NCBI GenBank assembly: GCA_035944135.1
Contig: DASZBM010000010.1
Location: 744,001-808,000, forward strand
Direction: 5' to 3'
Length of the DNA: 64,000 bases
DNA from: Acidobacteriaceae bacterium
Lineage (GTDB): Bacteria > Acidobacteriota > Terriglobia > Terriglobales > Acidobacteriaceae
A program made the position numbers and the translations under genes. The notes under the pieces were generated by a model. The model was not told where the DNA came from, ran no database searches, and saw only the letters and a list, made by a program, of their open reading frames with translations. Of this stretch, positions 51,939-61,043 are shown piece after piece. Numbering within the stretch: position 1 is the first letter of the stretch; the number at the start of each line of letters is the position of its first letter.

Positions 51939-53507
51939 TCACCACGTGCCCTGCTTGCCGCCGTACCACCACACGAGGCCGAGTGTCGCCGTCGTCTGGT
52001 GTTGTACGGCGGCGCCGGGGTTGTGTGTCAGGAAGTACGGCTGATTGGTCCAGTCGGTGCGGTACTCGAGGAAGGCATCGAAGCCTTCGCCGAAGTTGTA
52101 TTTCCAGGTGCCGGTCCACTCTTTGAGAGCCTGCGATTTGCCGCTGAAGAGACCCTGCGGGTCGGACATGTACTCGCCACGTGTGGCGAGAGAGGCCTTG
52201 GGCGTGAGCTGATACTGAATGTAAGCTGCGCCGCCATCGACATGCGAAGGAGCAGACGAGTGCCCTGGAGCTGCATTCGCCCACTCGCGTTGGATGACGT
52301 AGTCACCCTCGGCGATGAGCGTGAGCTTTGGAGTGGCTTGCCAATTTATGTAGTCATCGAAGATATGTAGCTTGCCGTTGGGCGCGGGAGTGATGGGAGA
52401 TTCGCAGAGACCCGGCTGCACGGGCACCGTGCAGTTATTCGCGGGTGTGGAATCAGGGTGTTCCTGGCCGAGGTAGTAGTTACTCGTCCACGTGATGGTC
52501 TTCGTCGGTGTGAGGACAAATCCGAACATCTCGTCCTTGTATCCATTGGTGGGTTCGGACTGATTGGTGCCGTTGACGAGCCAGTAGTTCGCCTGGATTT
52601 TGTCGTTGAACTTGTAACTTGCCCGCCCGCCCTGGTGATAGAAGGGCAGGAAATAAAAGTAAAAAGAGCGCGTGTAGTTCATCTGGTCTTTGGTGTAGTT
52701 GCCTTCTGCACCGAGAGAGCTTGCCCATTTGCCGACATCGATGTTGAGCCCGCTGCCCAGCGGGACGATGTAAGTGCCGTAGGCTTGAAAGATGTTCTGA
52801 TAGATCTGCGGACGCGGCTCGTTCGCGGGATTGCCCTGGAGTGTGTCGGTTGCCTGACCGAATTGGAGGTCAAGCCGAAGACCGTAGCGGCGATTTTTAC
52901 TGACGTCGGGATCAAGGGCGAGCACGACATCGGCCTGGTTGATGCTGAAGACGTTACTGAGAACGTCATAGGCGCGGACATAGTTCACGCGGCCGGGCGG
53001 CTGGTTGAAGTTGAATTCGTAGTAGCCGTCGAGCGTGTAATTCAGCGTCGCTCCTCCAGGCAGAGTGGCGGGGAGTACAGAGGCGAGCGGCGAAGCGGAG
53101 GCCTGGCTCTGCGGCTGAGGCTGGGATGCAGGTGCAGGGAGCATGGGCTGCGCCGGCGCCGGACGAAGAGGGAGATTTGCGGCGAGCTCGCTGGCGTCGG
53201 AGGAGAGCGCGGATGGCCCCTGCGATGAGAGACTCGCGCTATCACTCTGCGCGGAGGAGCCTGGCGCAGCTTCGGGATTTCGGCGCTCGTTGAGCTGCCG
53301 CTCGAGGCCGTCAACGCGATCTTGCAATCGCAGCACCATGGAGCGAAGCTCGTCGATCTGCTGCGCCTGAGTTTTCGTCTGGCTCTTGTCAGGAGGATCG
53401 TTCGCCCAGGCTGTGGGCGCGAGGAGCATAAAGAAGCCGATGAGCAACGCTGCGGCACGTTTTCTATATGTTGCGCGTCGATTTCCTAACGCCTGGAGAT
53501 ATCGCAT
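51939..53507 (-). CDS. BBP2-type beta-barrel outer-membrane porin
   Basis: 522 residues from ATG 53507, with AAGGGAG in front. The signal peptide (AAALLIGFFMLLAPTAWA) is followed by a coiled coil (QIDELRSMVLRLQDRVDGLE), a Pro/Gln/Ser-rich linker and then a barrel of the putative beta-barrel porin 2 type: LNYTLDGYYEFNFNQP, GRVNYVRAYDVLSNVFSIN, KYNF-rich strands, and a final strand ending in GLVWWYGGKQGTW. It probably forms a trimeric diffusion pore in the outer membrane. The coiled coil suggests a peptidoglycan or trimer contact. Ends 46 bases from the convergent 51588 gene. Confidence 0.8.
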   Translation of the reverse strand: MRYLQALGNRRATYRKRAAALLIGFFMLLAPTAWANDPPDKSQTKTQAQQIDELRSMVLRLQDRVDGLERQLNERRNPEAAPGSSAQSDSASLSSQGPSALSSDASELAANLPLRPAPAQPMLPAPASQPQPQSQASASPLASVLPATLPGGATLNYTLDGYYEFNFNQPPGRVNYVRAYDVLSNVFSINQADVVLALDPDVSKNRRYGLRLDLQFGQATDTLQGNPANEPRPQIYQNIFQAYGTYIVPLGSGLNIDVGKWASSLGAEGNYTKDQMNYTRSFYFYFLPFYHQGGRASYKFNDKIQANYWLVNGTNQSEPTNGYKDEMFGFVLTPTKTITWTSNYYLGQEHPDSTPANNCTVPVQPGLCESPITPAPNGKLHIFDDYINWQATPKLTLIAEGDYVIQREWANAAPGHSSAPSHVDGGAAYIQYQLTPKASLATRGEYMSDPQGLFSGKSQALKEWTGTWKYNFGEGFDAFLEYRTDWTNQPYFLTHNPGAAVQHQTTATLGLVWWYGGKQGTW

Positions 53508-53537
53508 CGGAGACTCCCTTCCCGTGTGGAATGGCAC

Positions 53538-53710
53538 AGGCCCGCTCCAGTCTCTCAGCCGGAAAGATTAAAAGTCCGTAGCATGGGAGTTTATGCACTG
53601 GGCACGAATACATATGCATAAGTGCATTATAAATCAGCTATTTACCTGAAATTGACTTGGAGTAGTCAAGGGACTGGGAGCAGACTGGGAGCAGAAGAAA
53701 AGGGTGCCTT
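53538..53710. promoter_or_regulatory. Divergent intergenic with an 11-bp tandem repeat
   Basis: ACTGGGAGCAG is repeated directly at 53673-53683 and 53684-53694, just upstream of the 53711 gene. AT-rich stretches (ATACATATGCATAAGTGCATTATAA, here split as the pieces near 53610-53635) probably hold promoter elements. No gene is seen. Confidence 0.4.
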
Positions 53711-54064
53711 ATGCTTCACAATCAACTTGCTCACCACGAATCGGGTTCTGCTCAAACTGCCGCTGACGGGAGCCGTTCCATCCATCTTGCAGAGCCGGGC
53801 CATCTCGCAGTGCGTGGCTCGAGTGCGACGCCGCGCTCGACGGTGAACCTTGATGTGATCGCGATTGTGTCACGGCGCTGCTCGGCGTTCTTCGCAGAGG
53901 CTGCGGTACTTGTGCTTGTCTTCGGGATCCTGGACTACCTGATGCTCAAGGGCCGGATTGAATTGCCGTGGATTGTGGGTGCGCTGGCGATTTCGGTTTT
54001 CCTACTCGCGGTGTCGATCCTGATGGACGTGACCGCACATCGCTGGATTAAGGCGCATCCCTAG
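53711..54064 (+). CDS. Small membrane protein, 117 residues
   Basis: A 50-residue N-terminal soluble part is followed by two membrane helices (FFAEAAVLVLVFGILDYLML and WIVGALAISVFLLAVSILMD) and a short tail (HRWIKAHP). No family is recognised. It may be a stress-type gene like its neighbours; this is a guess from context. Divergent from the porin gene. Confidence 0.55.
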   Translation: MLHNQLAHHESGSAQTAADGSRSIHLAEPGHLAVRGSSATPRSTVNLDVIAIVSRRCSAFFAEAAVLVLVFGILDYLMLKGRIELPWIVGALAISVFLLAVSILMDVTAHRWIKAHP

Positions 54065-54152
54065 CAGCCTCAGTGATGGCCCACCGGAGATCGAGGATGA
54101 CAGCGACTAGCCGCTGTTTCAGGGATGCGAGCCGGGATTCTCGCGCTTGATG

Positions 54153-54458
54153 TCAGCGCCACCTTTTGCCGAGCTCGTCCAGCCCGCTTGCGGCCAGATC
54201 CTGTGGTGTCATCACGGGATGCATTTCGACGTCCGCGTTGAAGGTGAGGAACCACGGCTCGGCGATGGAGGGAATTTTCGAGGACTCGGGAAGGTCCATG
54301 ATCAGCACGGCGCTGCGCCGGCCATTGTGATCCATGAAGTAGGCTGCTTCCGGCTTCTGCTCGTCGAGAATCTTCTTCATTTTCTGGGCGATGCTGCCGT
54401 CGCGCACGGCAGAGTTGAAGGGTTCGTGTGGAAACGTAAACCGCACCATCATGCGCAT
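54153..54458 (-). CDS. Small protein, possibly DUF3303-like
   Basis: 101 residues with no signal peptide: MRMMVRFTFPHEPFNSAVRD, MDHNGRRSAVLIMDLPESS and AEPWFLTFNADVEMHPVMTP. The alternating strands and a single helix resemble a ferredoxin-like dimeric alpha-beta fold, as in DUF3303 and related proteins, but the match is weak. Unknown function; preceded by a good terminator from the gene on its right. Confidence 0.5.
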   Translation of the reverse strand: MRMMVRFTFPHEPFNSAVRDGSIAQKMKKILDEQKPEAAYFMDHNGRRSAVLIMDLPESSKIPSIAEPWFLTFNADVEMHPVMTPQDLAASGLDELGKRWR

Positions 54459-54606
54459 AGAGATGCCTTTCGCCGAAAATGATCCGGCTGCTAAAGAAAG
54501 GACCCGCTGAAGTGAGACTCAAGAAACTACGCCGCCCAGGCAGGCAGCGTCAAGGTGGTTGGCGGTCTGCGTCGTGATCGGAAAGAGAATTTGCAGCAAA
54601 GGAAGA

Positions 54607-54626
54607 GGGGGAGCGAAAGCTCCCCC
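54607..54626. terminator. Terminator between two minus-strand genes
   Basis: GGGGGAGC / GCTCCCCC (54607-54614 and 54619-54626) with loop GAAA. Flanked on either side by T-rich tracts. It ends the gene at 54649 (read on the minus strand). Confidence 0.8.
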
Positions 54627-54648
54627 GGTTTGTTTTGTTGGAAGCTGA

Positions 54649-55113
54649 TTATTGGAAGCTGAGAAGTCGTTCGAAGAAGGAACGGTAGCGACGGAGCGCC
54701 ACGCGAAGATCTTCGGTGGAGACGTTGTCACCGCGATCCCACTGCTGCTCGAGTTTTGCGCGCTCGTCGGCGAAGAGCTCTGCGATGCGCTTTACTGCGT
54801 TAGCGACAAGCGCATCGGCTTCTTCTACGGCCTTGCGTGGTTCGTCGACGAACATACCCTGCGCTTTATCCCAGCGGGTGCGGAGATCGCGCGTCTCGTT
54901 TTCAGGGAAGAGGGGAGCGTGTGCATCCGTGTTTGCAGCCGCGTTCGTGGCTGAAGCCGTGTTTGAATCGGCCGGAAGAGCAATGGTGTCTTTCCGCAGA
55001 TCAGGAAAGTCGGGGTCCCTTCCCGCGTCGTTTGCGTTCGAAATCTGCGTCGGCCGCGGAGAGTTCGCGATATCGGCGGTGGTGAGTCGTTCATCCGTTA
55101 CGGTCTGGCTCAT
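54649..55113 (-). CDS. Soluble helical protein related to the 55729 product
   Basis: 154 residues. The N-terminal 75 are disordered and acidic (DRDPDFPDLRKDTIALPA). The C-terminal half is a helical domain: LRTRWDKAQGMFVDEP, then AVEEADALVANAV, then STEDLRVALRRYRSFFERLL. The W-x(3)-Q-x(2)-FVD-x-P, AV-x-EAD-x-LV and STEDLR-x-A-x(3)-YRS-x-F pattern recurs in the membrane-anchored 55729 gene, so the two are probable paralogues. The start is ATG 55113 with a GGAG site. Function is unknown; a partner interaction with the sister protein is inferred. Confidence 0.6.
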   Translation of the reverse strand: MSQTVTDERLTTADIANSPRPTQISNANDAGRDPDFPDLRKDTIALPADSNTASATNAAANTDAHAPLFPENETRDLRTRWDKAQGMFVDEPRKAVEEADALVANAVKRIAELFADERAKLEQQWDRGDNVSTEDLRVALRRYRSFFERLLSFQ

Positions 55114-55304
55114 GGAACACTCCATTGGGGGAATTCATGCGAAAGGCGGGAGAGCTCTGCGCGTCACCGTCGATCGGCACCTGCTGATGAGATGCCGCTT
55201 CAGCGTTCGTCAACATTGCGGAATGGAGACTTCTGTGCAGATTTCACTGCGCTCTGATAGCCTTCTCCGCTGTAGTCAAAAACTTCAGCCTGGAGGTTTT
55301 TATT

Positions 55305-55571
55305 ATGGGGCACGGGATTATTGCATGGATCATTATTGGTCTGATCGCTGGCTGGCTCACCGGAAAGCTAATGAAGGGCTCGGGTTACGGTGCGCTGATG
55401 GATATCATCGTCGGCATTGTGGGAGCGCTGATCGGTGGATTTATCGCAACGCATCTTGGATTTGGCGGAGATCACGGACTGGTTATGTCGATCATCATTG
55501 CTGTGATCGGCGCCGTGATTCTCACGTTGATTCTTCGTCTTATCACCGGAAACAGATCGTCCAACCTGTAG
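55305..55571 (+). CDS. GlsB/YeaQ/YmgE family membrane protein, second copy
   Basis: 88 residues: MGHGIIAWIIIGLIAGWLTG, LMDIIVGIVGALIGGFIAT and AVILTLILRLITGN. Three helices of the stress-linked GlsB/YeaQ family. The protein core is close to the 48662 copy, but codons end mostly in G or T rather than C. GGAGG lies seven bases before the ATG. Between the two helical-domain genes, it probably belongs with them. Confidence 0.85.
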   Translation: MGHGIIAWIIIGLIAGWLTGKLMKGSGYGALMDIIVGIVGALIGGFIATHLGFGGDHGLVMSIIIAVIGAVILTLILRLITGNRSSNL

Positions 55572-55728
55572 CTGCGATGCGGCGGACCGGTATTCCCGCG
55601 TACGCCGCACGCACTCCATCTCATTCTTCTGCAACTTATTAGCTGGTGATGTGCGCAATTCTGTATGCGTGCGTGCCACGCGTTGCGCCTGAACGTGCAT
55701 CGAAGAATGACTGGAGGGATAAAGATCG

Positions 55729-56304
55729 ATGGATCCCAAGGTTCTTGTAGCCATCATCGTTGTGCTGGCCATCATCGTAATAGCGGCTATTGTGATTTCC
55801 CGCCGGCGGCAAAGATCCACGCATCTCAAACAACACTTTGGCTCCGAATATGACCGCGCGCTGCAGCAGCATGGCAATGCCGCCAAGGCAGAGGCTGCGC
55901 TGGCTGAGCGGGAGGAACGTGTTCATAAGCTGACGATTCGTGAACTGCCCGCTTCAGAACGCGCGGCATATGCGGATGAATGGGCGGCAGTGCAGCGGCG
56001 TTTCGTTGACGATCCGTCCATGGCTGTCAATGAGGCAGATCGCCTTGTGAACCGCGTCATGACTGCACGCGGATATCCGATGGGCGATTTCGATCAACGC
56101 GCCGAGGATATCTCGGTGAACTACCCGACCGTGGTGCAGAACTACCGGTCCGCACGCGAAATTGCGGTTCGCCGCAGCACCGGCAGTGCATCTACGGAAG
56201 ATCTGCGGCAGGCAATGGTGTACTACCGGTCGCTGTTCGATGAGCTGCTTGGAACACCGGCAGCGGCGGCCTCCGACCCGACGGTTCTTCGTCGCGCGTC
56301 GTAA
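55729..56304 (+). CDS. Membrane-anchored protein with the 54649-type helical domain
   Basis: 191 residues. An N-terminal membrane helix (VLVAIIVVLAIIVIAAIVIS) and a basic loop precede a soluble helical region; KAEAALAEREERVHKLTIRE and the tail EWAAVQRRFVDDPSMAVNEAD...STEDLRQAMVYYRS-type segments (the latter split by a 47-residue insert) match the C-terminal domain of the 54649 protein. It has the look of an envelope stress component. The start is ATG 55729 with GGAGGGA upstream. A terminator follows the stop. Confidence 0.6.
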   Translation: MDPKVLVAIIVVLAIIVIAAIVISRRRQRSTHLKQHFGSEYDRALQQHGNAAKAEAALAEREERVHKLTIRELPASERAAYADEWAAVQRRFVDDPSMAVNEADRLVNRVMTARGYPMGDFDQRAEDISVNYPTVVQNYRSAREIAVRRSTGSASTEDLRQAMVYYRSLFDELLGTPAAAASDPTVLRRAS

Positions 56305-56326
56305 AAGACAATCCGAATCTCAAACG

Positions 56327-56358
56327 GAGCCGGTTCCCGGAAGGGGCCGGCTCTTTTT
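56327..56358 (+). terminator. Terminator after the 55729 gene
   Basis: GAGCCGG / CCGGCTC (56327-56333 and 56347-56353) with a 13-base loop, then TTTTTCATTT. It sits between convergent genes. Confidence 0.8.
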
Positions 56359-57443
56359 CATTTGGCGGGAGAGTTCGGCGCACTGGTCTTGGTGAAGAGA
56401 GATTTCGGACACATGACGTGAACGCCGTCATTGGTGTCGACGAGCTGTGTAATGTCGACGTCGCAGGCGACGGAGATGAGGGAGTAGGCATCGTCGCGTG
56501 AGAGGTGGGGGGCGTCCGGGTTTTGCTCGGTGAGGAAGGTAATCATGTTTCGGACGGCCATCTCGGCGGCGGTCTTGAGGTCAGCACTGAAGCCCATCGC
56601 GATGTAATAGCGCGGGGTTTCGGCGCGCGGCCAGAGGAGGCGTGCTGATTCGGGCGCATTGGGATCGCGTTTGTGGACGATGAACTGGAACGTCCCGGTG
56701 AGGAAGGTTTCGAGCGCGGTGATGTCCACTTCGCCGTTGCCCTGGCCGGCGTGGCCGTCGCCGGCTTCGAAGAGCGCGCCGGGAGCGTTGACGGGGTAGA
56801 AGATGACGGAGCCTTCGGTGAGCTCTTTGTTGTCCATGTTGCCGCCGTGCATCCAGGGTGGGGCGGAGTTCCACTTGCCGGCGGACTCGGGCGGGGCGAC
56901 GCCCATGGAGCCGAAGAAGGGATGGAGCGGGATATCGATGCCGGGCGCGAAGTGCGCGAGCATCGCTTTGCGGTCGAGCGGGATGATTTTGGTGCGGCCG
57001 TAGGGGAAGTCGTCGGGGAGGAAGCCGCGGCCGGCGCCGAAGCCGTTGCAGGCGAAGTCGGTGTCGAGCTGGATGTGGAGGACGCGGACTTCGAGGACGT
57101 CGCCAGGTTCAGCTTCGGCGATGGCGACCGGGCCGGTGAGGATGTGCCCGCCGGGGCCGCGGTCTGTTGTTGGGACTTCTTTGTAGAGGCGGCCCAGCCA
57201 GTCGGGGATTTGGGCGGCGGGAACGCCTTCGGCTTCGAGGCGCTCGGGCGGGCCGCAGGTGGAGGCGGTCTGCATGATGATGGTGTCGCCGGAGTGGACG
57301 GTGAGCGCGGGTTTTGCGTGCGCGGAGTAGAAGCCCCATGCGACGGTGGTGGGTGTGGCGAGGAGGGTTTGGGTGGTTTGTGCGCATGCGAGTGGGCTTG
57401 ATAGAAGCGTAGCGGCCAATGCGAAGCGGCTGATGATGTGCAT
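56358..57443 (-). CDS. Secreted acetamidase/formamidase family protein
   Basis: 361 residues with a signal peptide (MHIISRFALAATLLSSPLAC...). The family's core is visible: VHSGDTIIMQTASTCG, GPGGHILTGPVAIAEAEPGD, LHPFFGSMGVAPPESAG, EAGDGHAGQGNGEVDITALE. These zinc-dependent amidases hydrolyse formamide, acetamide or related small amides to ammonia and the acid; the secreted form is less typical of the cytoplasmic FmdA. It lies 16 bases downstream of the 57460 gene, so they may share a transcript. The substrate is unknown. Confidence 0.85.
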   Translation of the reverse strand: MHIISRFALAATLLSSPLACAQTTQTLLATPTTVAWGFYSAHAKPALTVHSGDTIIMQTASTCGPPERLEAEGVPAAQIPDWLGRLYKEVPTTDRGPGGHILTGPVAIAEAEPGDVLEVRVLHIQLDTDFACNGFGAGRGFLPDDFPYGRTKIIPLDRKAMLAHFAPGIDIPLHPFFGSMGVAPPESAGKWNSAPPWMHGGNMDNKELTEGSVIFYPVNAPGALFEAGDGHAGQGNGEVDITALETFLTGTFQFIVHKRDPNAPESARLLWPRAETPRYYIAMGFSADLKTAAEMAVRNMITFLTEQNPDAPHLSRDDAYSLISVACDVDITQLVDTNDGVHVMCPKSLFTKTSAPNSPAK

Positions 57444-57459
57444 TTGCGGGGAGAATAAA

Positions 57460-58260
57460 TCAAGGCTGGGCTAAATTCAGGGAAAATTCGAGCGAATCGG
57501 TGTATTCGACGTCATGAAGGATTTCATCTCGCATCGGCGACAGTTCAGGTGGAAGACGCATATACACGCTTGCCATGAAGGGATCATCGCTTGCATTGAC
57601 GAACCCACCGCGCAGTTGAACCATTCCTTCGATCGGGGTTCTCGCACGCTTGATCCATGAATGGGTGCCAAGTCCCTGCTGGTTTGCAGGTGTAGTGAAC
57701 TCGACTAGTTCAGGGGATACGTGATGAAGGAGGTCCTTCGGATACGGTCCACGAGGAAAGTCCTTTGTCGGTTCTATCTGTTCGGCGATCACAGCGCGAG
57801 CGAAGCCCATGTGCTTTGGAAACACGCGCGCGATTGTTCTCGCGATTTCAAATCTTCCAGAGGTGTTGCCATCGCTGATTGTGAGTTGTATGCCAATATT
57901 GAGGCCGGGCCATCTCGTTTTGCCGAAGAAATCCGTGGTGCTGATCGGCTCGGGGCTAATGAACAGGCTCTCGCCGTTAGATCCGTAAGTGCCGAAGCAA
58001 TGCCAACCGCGGGGAGCGAGCATGCCGGGACCTTCTGCCGCGGCGTACCAAGCAAGATATTTCGCCTGCTCGGGGAGCAGATTCGTGGGATGCCACTGAT
58101 CCTTTGGACCAGATCTCGGACCCATCTGTCCATTGGAGGAACAACCTACAGCCGGCACAACGAAGCCTATCGATGTGCCGGCCGAAGAGCTCTGCGTAAC
58201 GAGAGCAGAGCCGAGCAGAATCAGTGAAAAATACCGTGCGCAAACCATCAGCGAGAGCAT
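57460..58260 (-). CDS. Secreted protein of unknown function, 266 residues
   Basis: Signal peptide (ARYFSLILLGSALVTQSSSA), then a soluble domain with CSSNGQMGPRSGPK, EQAKYLAWYAAAEGPGMLAP, GWHCFGTYGSNGES, ISTTDFFGKTRWPGLNIGIQ. No family is recognised. The start is ATG 58260 but no good ribosome-binding site is seen; a longer antisense frame across murC is not real (see rejected items). The next minus-strand gene, the secreted amidase, begins 16 bases beyond its stop. Confidence 0.6.
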   Translation of the reverse strand: MLSLMVCARYFSLILLGSALVTQSSSAGTSIGFVVPAVGCSSNGQMGPRSGPKDQWHPTNLLPEQAKYLAWYAAAEGPGMLAPRGWHCFGTYGSNGESLFISPEPISTTDFFGKTRWPGLNIGIQLTISDGNTSGRFEIARTIARVFPKHMGFARAVIAEQIEPTKDFPRGPYPKDLLHHVSPELVEFTTPANQQGLGTHSWIKRARTPIEGMVQLRGGFVNASDDPFMASVYMRLPPELSPMRDEILHDVEYTDSLEFSLNLAQP

Positions 58261-58299
58261 AGCGGAATTCGTGCAGAATGGACGTGGGGTTTTGTCGAG

Positions 58300-59694
58300 A
58301 TGAGCTTGCCGCAACATGCAATGTTTGCGCCGTCGCAGAGGGTGCACTTTATCGGGATTGGGGGGATTGGGATGAGTGGGATCGCGGAGATCCTGCTGAC
58401 GATGGGGTATGCAGTTTCGGGGTCGGATTTGAAAGCCAGTGCCGTGACGGAGCGTCTGCAGAAAATGGGGGCGACGATCTACGTGGGGCATGCGGCGGAG
58501 AACGCCCGCGCGTGCGATGTGGTGGTGACGAGCTCTGCTGTGGCGAAGGACAACCCGGAGGTACTGGAGGCACGGGCGCGGAAGACGCCGGTGATTCCGC
58601 GGGCGGAGATGCTGGCGGAGTTGATGCGGCTGAAGTACGGGATCGCTGTGGCGGGGATGCACGGGAAGACGACGACGACGAGCATGATTGCGTCGGTGCT
58701 GGCGGGCGGAGGACTGGACCCGACGGTGGTGGTGGGCGGGCGCGTTGATGCGATGGGGTCGAATGCGCGGCTGGGGCGTTCGCAGTATTTGGTGGCAGAG
58801 GCGGATGAGAGTGATCGGAGCTTTTTGAAGCTGAGTCCGGTGCTGGCGGTGGTGACGAATCTGGATCGCGAGCACATGGATGCCTATCGCGATATGGAGG
58901 ATGTGGAGGCGGCGTTTGTGGAGTTTATCGACAAGCTGCCATTTTATGGAGCGGTGACGGCGTGCACGGATGATGCGCGGCTGAAGGGGATTCTGCCGCG
59001 GGTGACGCGAAAGGTTTACACGTATGGCGTAAGTGACCGAGTTGATTTTGGGTTGCGCGTGCGTGAGGCGCAGCCGGGATGTCATGCGACGTTTGAGGTG
59101 AGTGCGCAGGGGTTGTTGCTGGGTCCTTTTGATTTGAATGTGCCGGGAAGGCACAACCTGCTGAACGCGACGGCGGCGGTGGCGATCGGGGTGCAGTTGG
59201 GGATTGCGCCGGAGCAGATTGCGGAGTCGCTGCGTGGGTTCAGGGGCGTGGATCGCAGATTTCAGATCAAGGGCAAGGTGCGCGGAGTGACGGTGGTGGA
59301 TGATTATGGGCATCATCCGACGGAGATTAAGGCGACGCTGCAGGCGGCGAGGGAGTGTGGATACAACCGCGTGCTGGTTCTGTTTCAGCCGCACCGGTAT
59401 ACGCGGACGCGGGACTTGATGGACGAGTTTGCGGGTGCGTTTGGAGATGCGGACACCGTGGAGGTGCTGGATATCTATGCGGCGAGCGAGCAACCGATTC
59501 CGGGGGTGACGGGCGAGGCGTTGGCCAAGGCAATTCGCGGGGCGACAGTGGAGTATGCGGCGAGTGTGGATGAGGCGGTGGAGCGGTTGGCGGCCCAGGC
59601 AGACGAAGGCGATTTGATTATGACGCTGGGGGCGGGAAGTGTGTCGCAGGCCGGGTCGGTGGTCCTGAAGAGGCTGGAAGCCGCCGACAGTTAG
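58300..59694 (+). CDS. murC: UDP-N-acetylmuramate-L-alanine ligase
   Basis: Adds L-alanine to UDP-N-acetylmuramic acid with ATP in the first peptide step of peptidoglycan. 464 residues: Rossmann opening HFIGIGGIGMSGIAE, ATP loop AVAGMHGKTTTTSMIA, catalytic region YLVAEADESDRSFLKL, then VTNLDREHMDAY and the C-terminal domain DYGHHPTEIKATLQA. The ATG start lies 39 bases from the divergent gene at 58260. No mur or fts gene precedes it, so it has its own promoter region. Family assignment is firm. Confidence 0.97.
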   Translation: MSLPQHAMFAPSQRVHFIGIGGIGMSGIAEILLTMGYAVSGSDLKASAVTERLQKMGATIYVGHAAENARACDVVVTSSAVAKDNPEVLEARARKTPVIPRAEMLAELMRLKYGIAVAGMHGKTTTTSMIASVLAGGGLDPTVVVGGRVDAMGSNARLGRSQYLVAEADESDRSFLKLSPVLAVVTNLDREHMDAYRDMEDVEAAFVEFIDKLPFYGAVTACTDDARLKGILPRVTRKVYTYGVSDRVDFGLRVREAQPGCHATFEVSAQGLLLGPFDLNVPGRHNLLNATAAVAIGVQLGIAPEQIAESLRGFRGVDRRFQIKGKVRGVTVVDDYGHHPTEIKATLQAARECGYNRVLVLFQPHRYTRTRDLMDEFAGAFGDADTVEVLDIYAASEQPIPGVTGEALAKAIRGATVEYAASVDEAVERLAAQADEGDLIMTLGAGSVSQAGSVVLKRLEAADS

Positions 59695-59768
59695 TAGTTA
59701 GTAGTTGGTGGAGTGGTGCTAGACTCTTGCCGCAACTAAAAAGCAGTGGATTGCAGGAGCGTATTTTT

Positions 59769-61043
59769 ATGCGCTGGAGTGTGGTGTTTCTGCTTTCGTT
59801 GGGTGTGGGGGCGATGGCGCAGCAGGCGGCGCCGCAGCATCAGGCGAACTTTGACGCGGAGCGGCAGCAGGCGAACCAACTGTATCTCGCGGGGAAAACG
59901 CTGGATGCTCTCCCGCTCTATGAGGATCTCTGCAGGCAGGACCAGACCGTCGCCGTGTTTGCGGAGAGGCACGGAACCGGGCTGTTGGCGAAGGCGGACG
60001 TCACTGCTGACCCGAAGGCAAAGGCTGCATTGACGGATGCCGGGATGTCGGAGATTCGCCGGGCACAGTCGCTGGGAGATAACAGCCCGTATGTTGTCTC
60101 GATTTTGAATGCGGCTTCGAAGACGCCGGCGGCGGCGGCGGCGAATGCGCCGCTGGGCATTCCCCCACTGACGGTGGGTTATACGCATGTGCCTTCGGCG
60201 AAGGCTCAGGCGTTGTATGGGCAGGCGCAGCAGGTGTTTGACCAGCAGAATTATGCAGCCGCGGCTCCCCTGTACGTGAAGGCGAGCCAGGCAGACCCGC
60301 AATGGTATATGCCGGCGTTGAATGCGGGCGATACGTACTTTCACCTGAAGGACTTTAAGAATGCGAATCTGTGGTTCGCGAAGGCGGTCACGATCGACCC
60401 GGACCGCGAAACAGCCTACCGCTACTGGGGCGACGAGCTGTTTGCGGCGGGCGACAGGATGGGAGCGAAGGCGAAGTATGTCGACGCGGTGATCGCAGAG
60501 CCGTTCACGGGAGCGACGTGGTCCAAGTTGCAGGAGTGGGCGCGCGTGACGCGGACGTCGTTTGTGATTCCGCGGGTGAACCGGCCGGAGTTTACGACGC
60601 CTGATGGAAAGCTGAAGGTTGACACGGCGCTCGAGAAAGAGACGGGTGATGGACGGTCATCGTGGCTGGTATACGAGCGCGTGAGAGTCTCGCATGGCGC
60701 GCCGGCGGCGGGCCAGTTAGTGATGGCAGGAGCGTCGGGCGTGAACGGGCAATTCACGCCGAAGGGATATGTGCACACGCTGGATGAGGAGATGGCTGCG
60801 CTGAACGCGATGCTGGCGGATGTGCAGAAGAACATGGCGGCCGGCACGGTGACCGAAGACAAGCTGGATCCGGGGATCAGGGCGATGCTGATCCTGCAGA
60901 AACATGGATTCCTGGAACCGTTCGTGATGTTGAACTTCCATGATGCAGGTCTCAGGCATGAGTACCCGGCCTATCGCGCGGCAAACAGGGGGCTGTTGGT
61001 GGCGTATTTGAACGGCGCAGTGGCGCTGGGCGCAGCTCGGTAG
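59769..61043 (+). CDS. Secreted TPR-repeat protein between murC and ftsQ
   Basis: 424 residues from ATG 59769. A signal peptide (FLLSLGVGAMAQQAA) is followed by helical tetratricopeptide repeats: FDAERQQANQLYLAG, AKAQALYGQAQQVFDQQNYA, DAGDTYFHLKDFKNANLWF. TPR proteins form scaffolds for complexes. The C-terminal part (residues about 290-424) is not recognised. Position in a cell-wall/division cluster suggests a link to the envelope machinery. AGGAG lies nine bases before the start. Confidence 0.75.
   Translation: MRWSVVFLLSLGVGAMAQQAAPQHQANFDAERQQANQLYLAGKTLDALPLYEDLCRQDQTVAVFAERHGTGLLAKADVTADPKAKAALTDAGMSEIRRAQSLGDNSPYVVSILNAASKTPAAAAANAPLGIPPLTVGYTHVPSAKAQALYGQAQQVFDQQNYAAAAPLYVKASQADPQWYMPALNAGDTYFHLKDFKNANLWFAKAVTIDPDRETAYRYWGDELFAAGDRMGAKAKYVDAVIAEPFTGATWSKLQEWARVTRTSFVIPRVNRPEFTTPDGKLKVDTALEKETGDGRSSWLVYERVRVSHGAPAAGQLVMAGASGVNGQFTPKGYVHTLDEEMAALNAMLADVQKNMAAGTVTEDKLDPGIRAMLILQKHGFLEPFVMLNFHDAGLRHEYPAYRAANRGLLVAYLNGAVALGAAR

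Noticed and set aside
57460..59493. Very long minus-strand reading frame across murC
   Set aside because: Only its C-terminal 266 residues (from 58260) look like protein. The rest is basic, Arg/His/Pro-rich antisense translation of murC; the frame is open because of the strong G bias of that strand.
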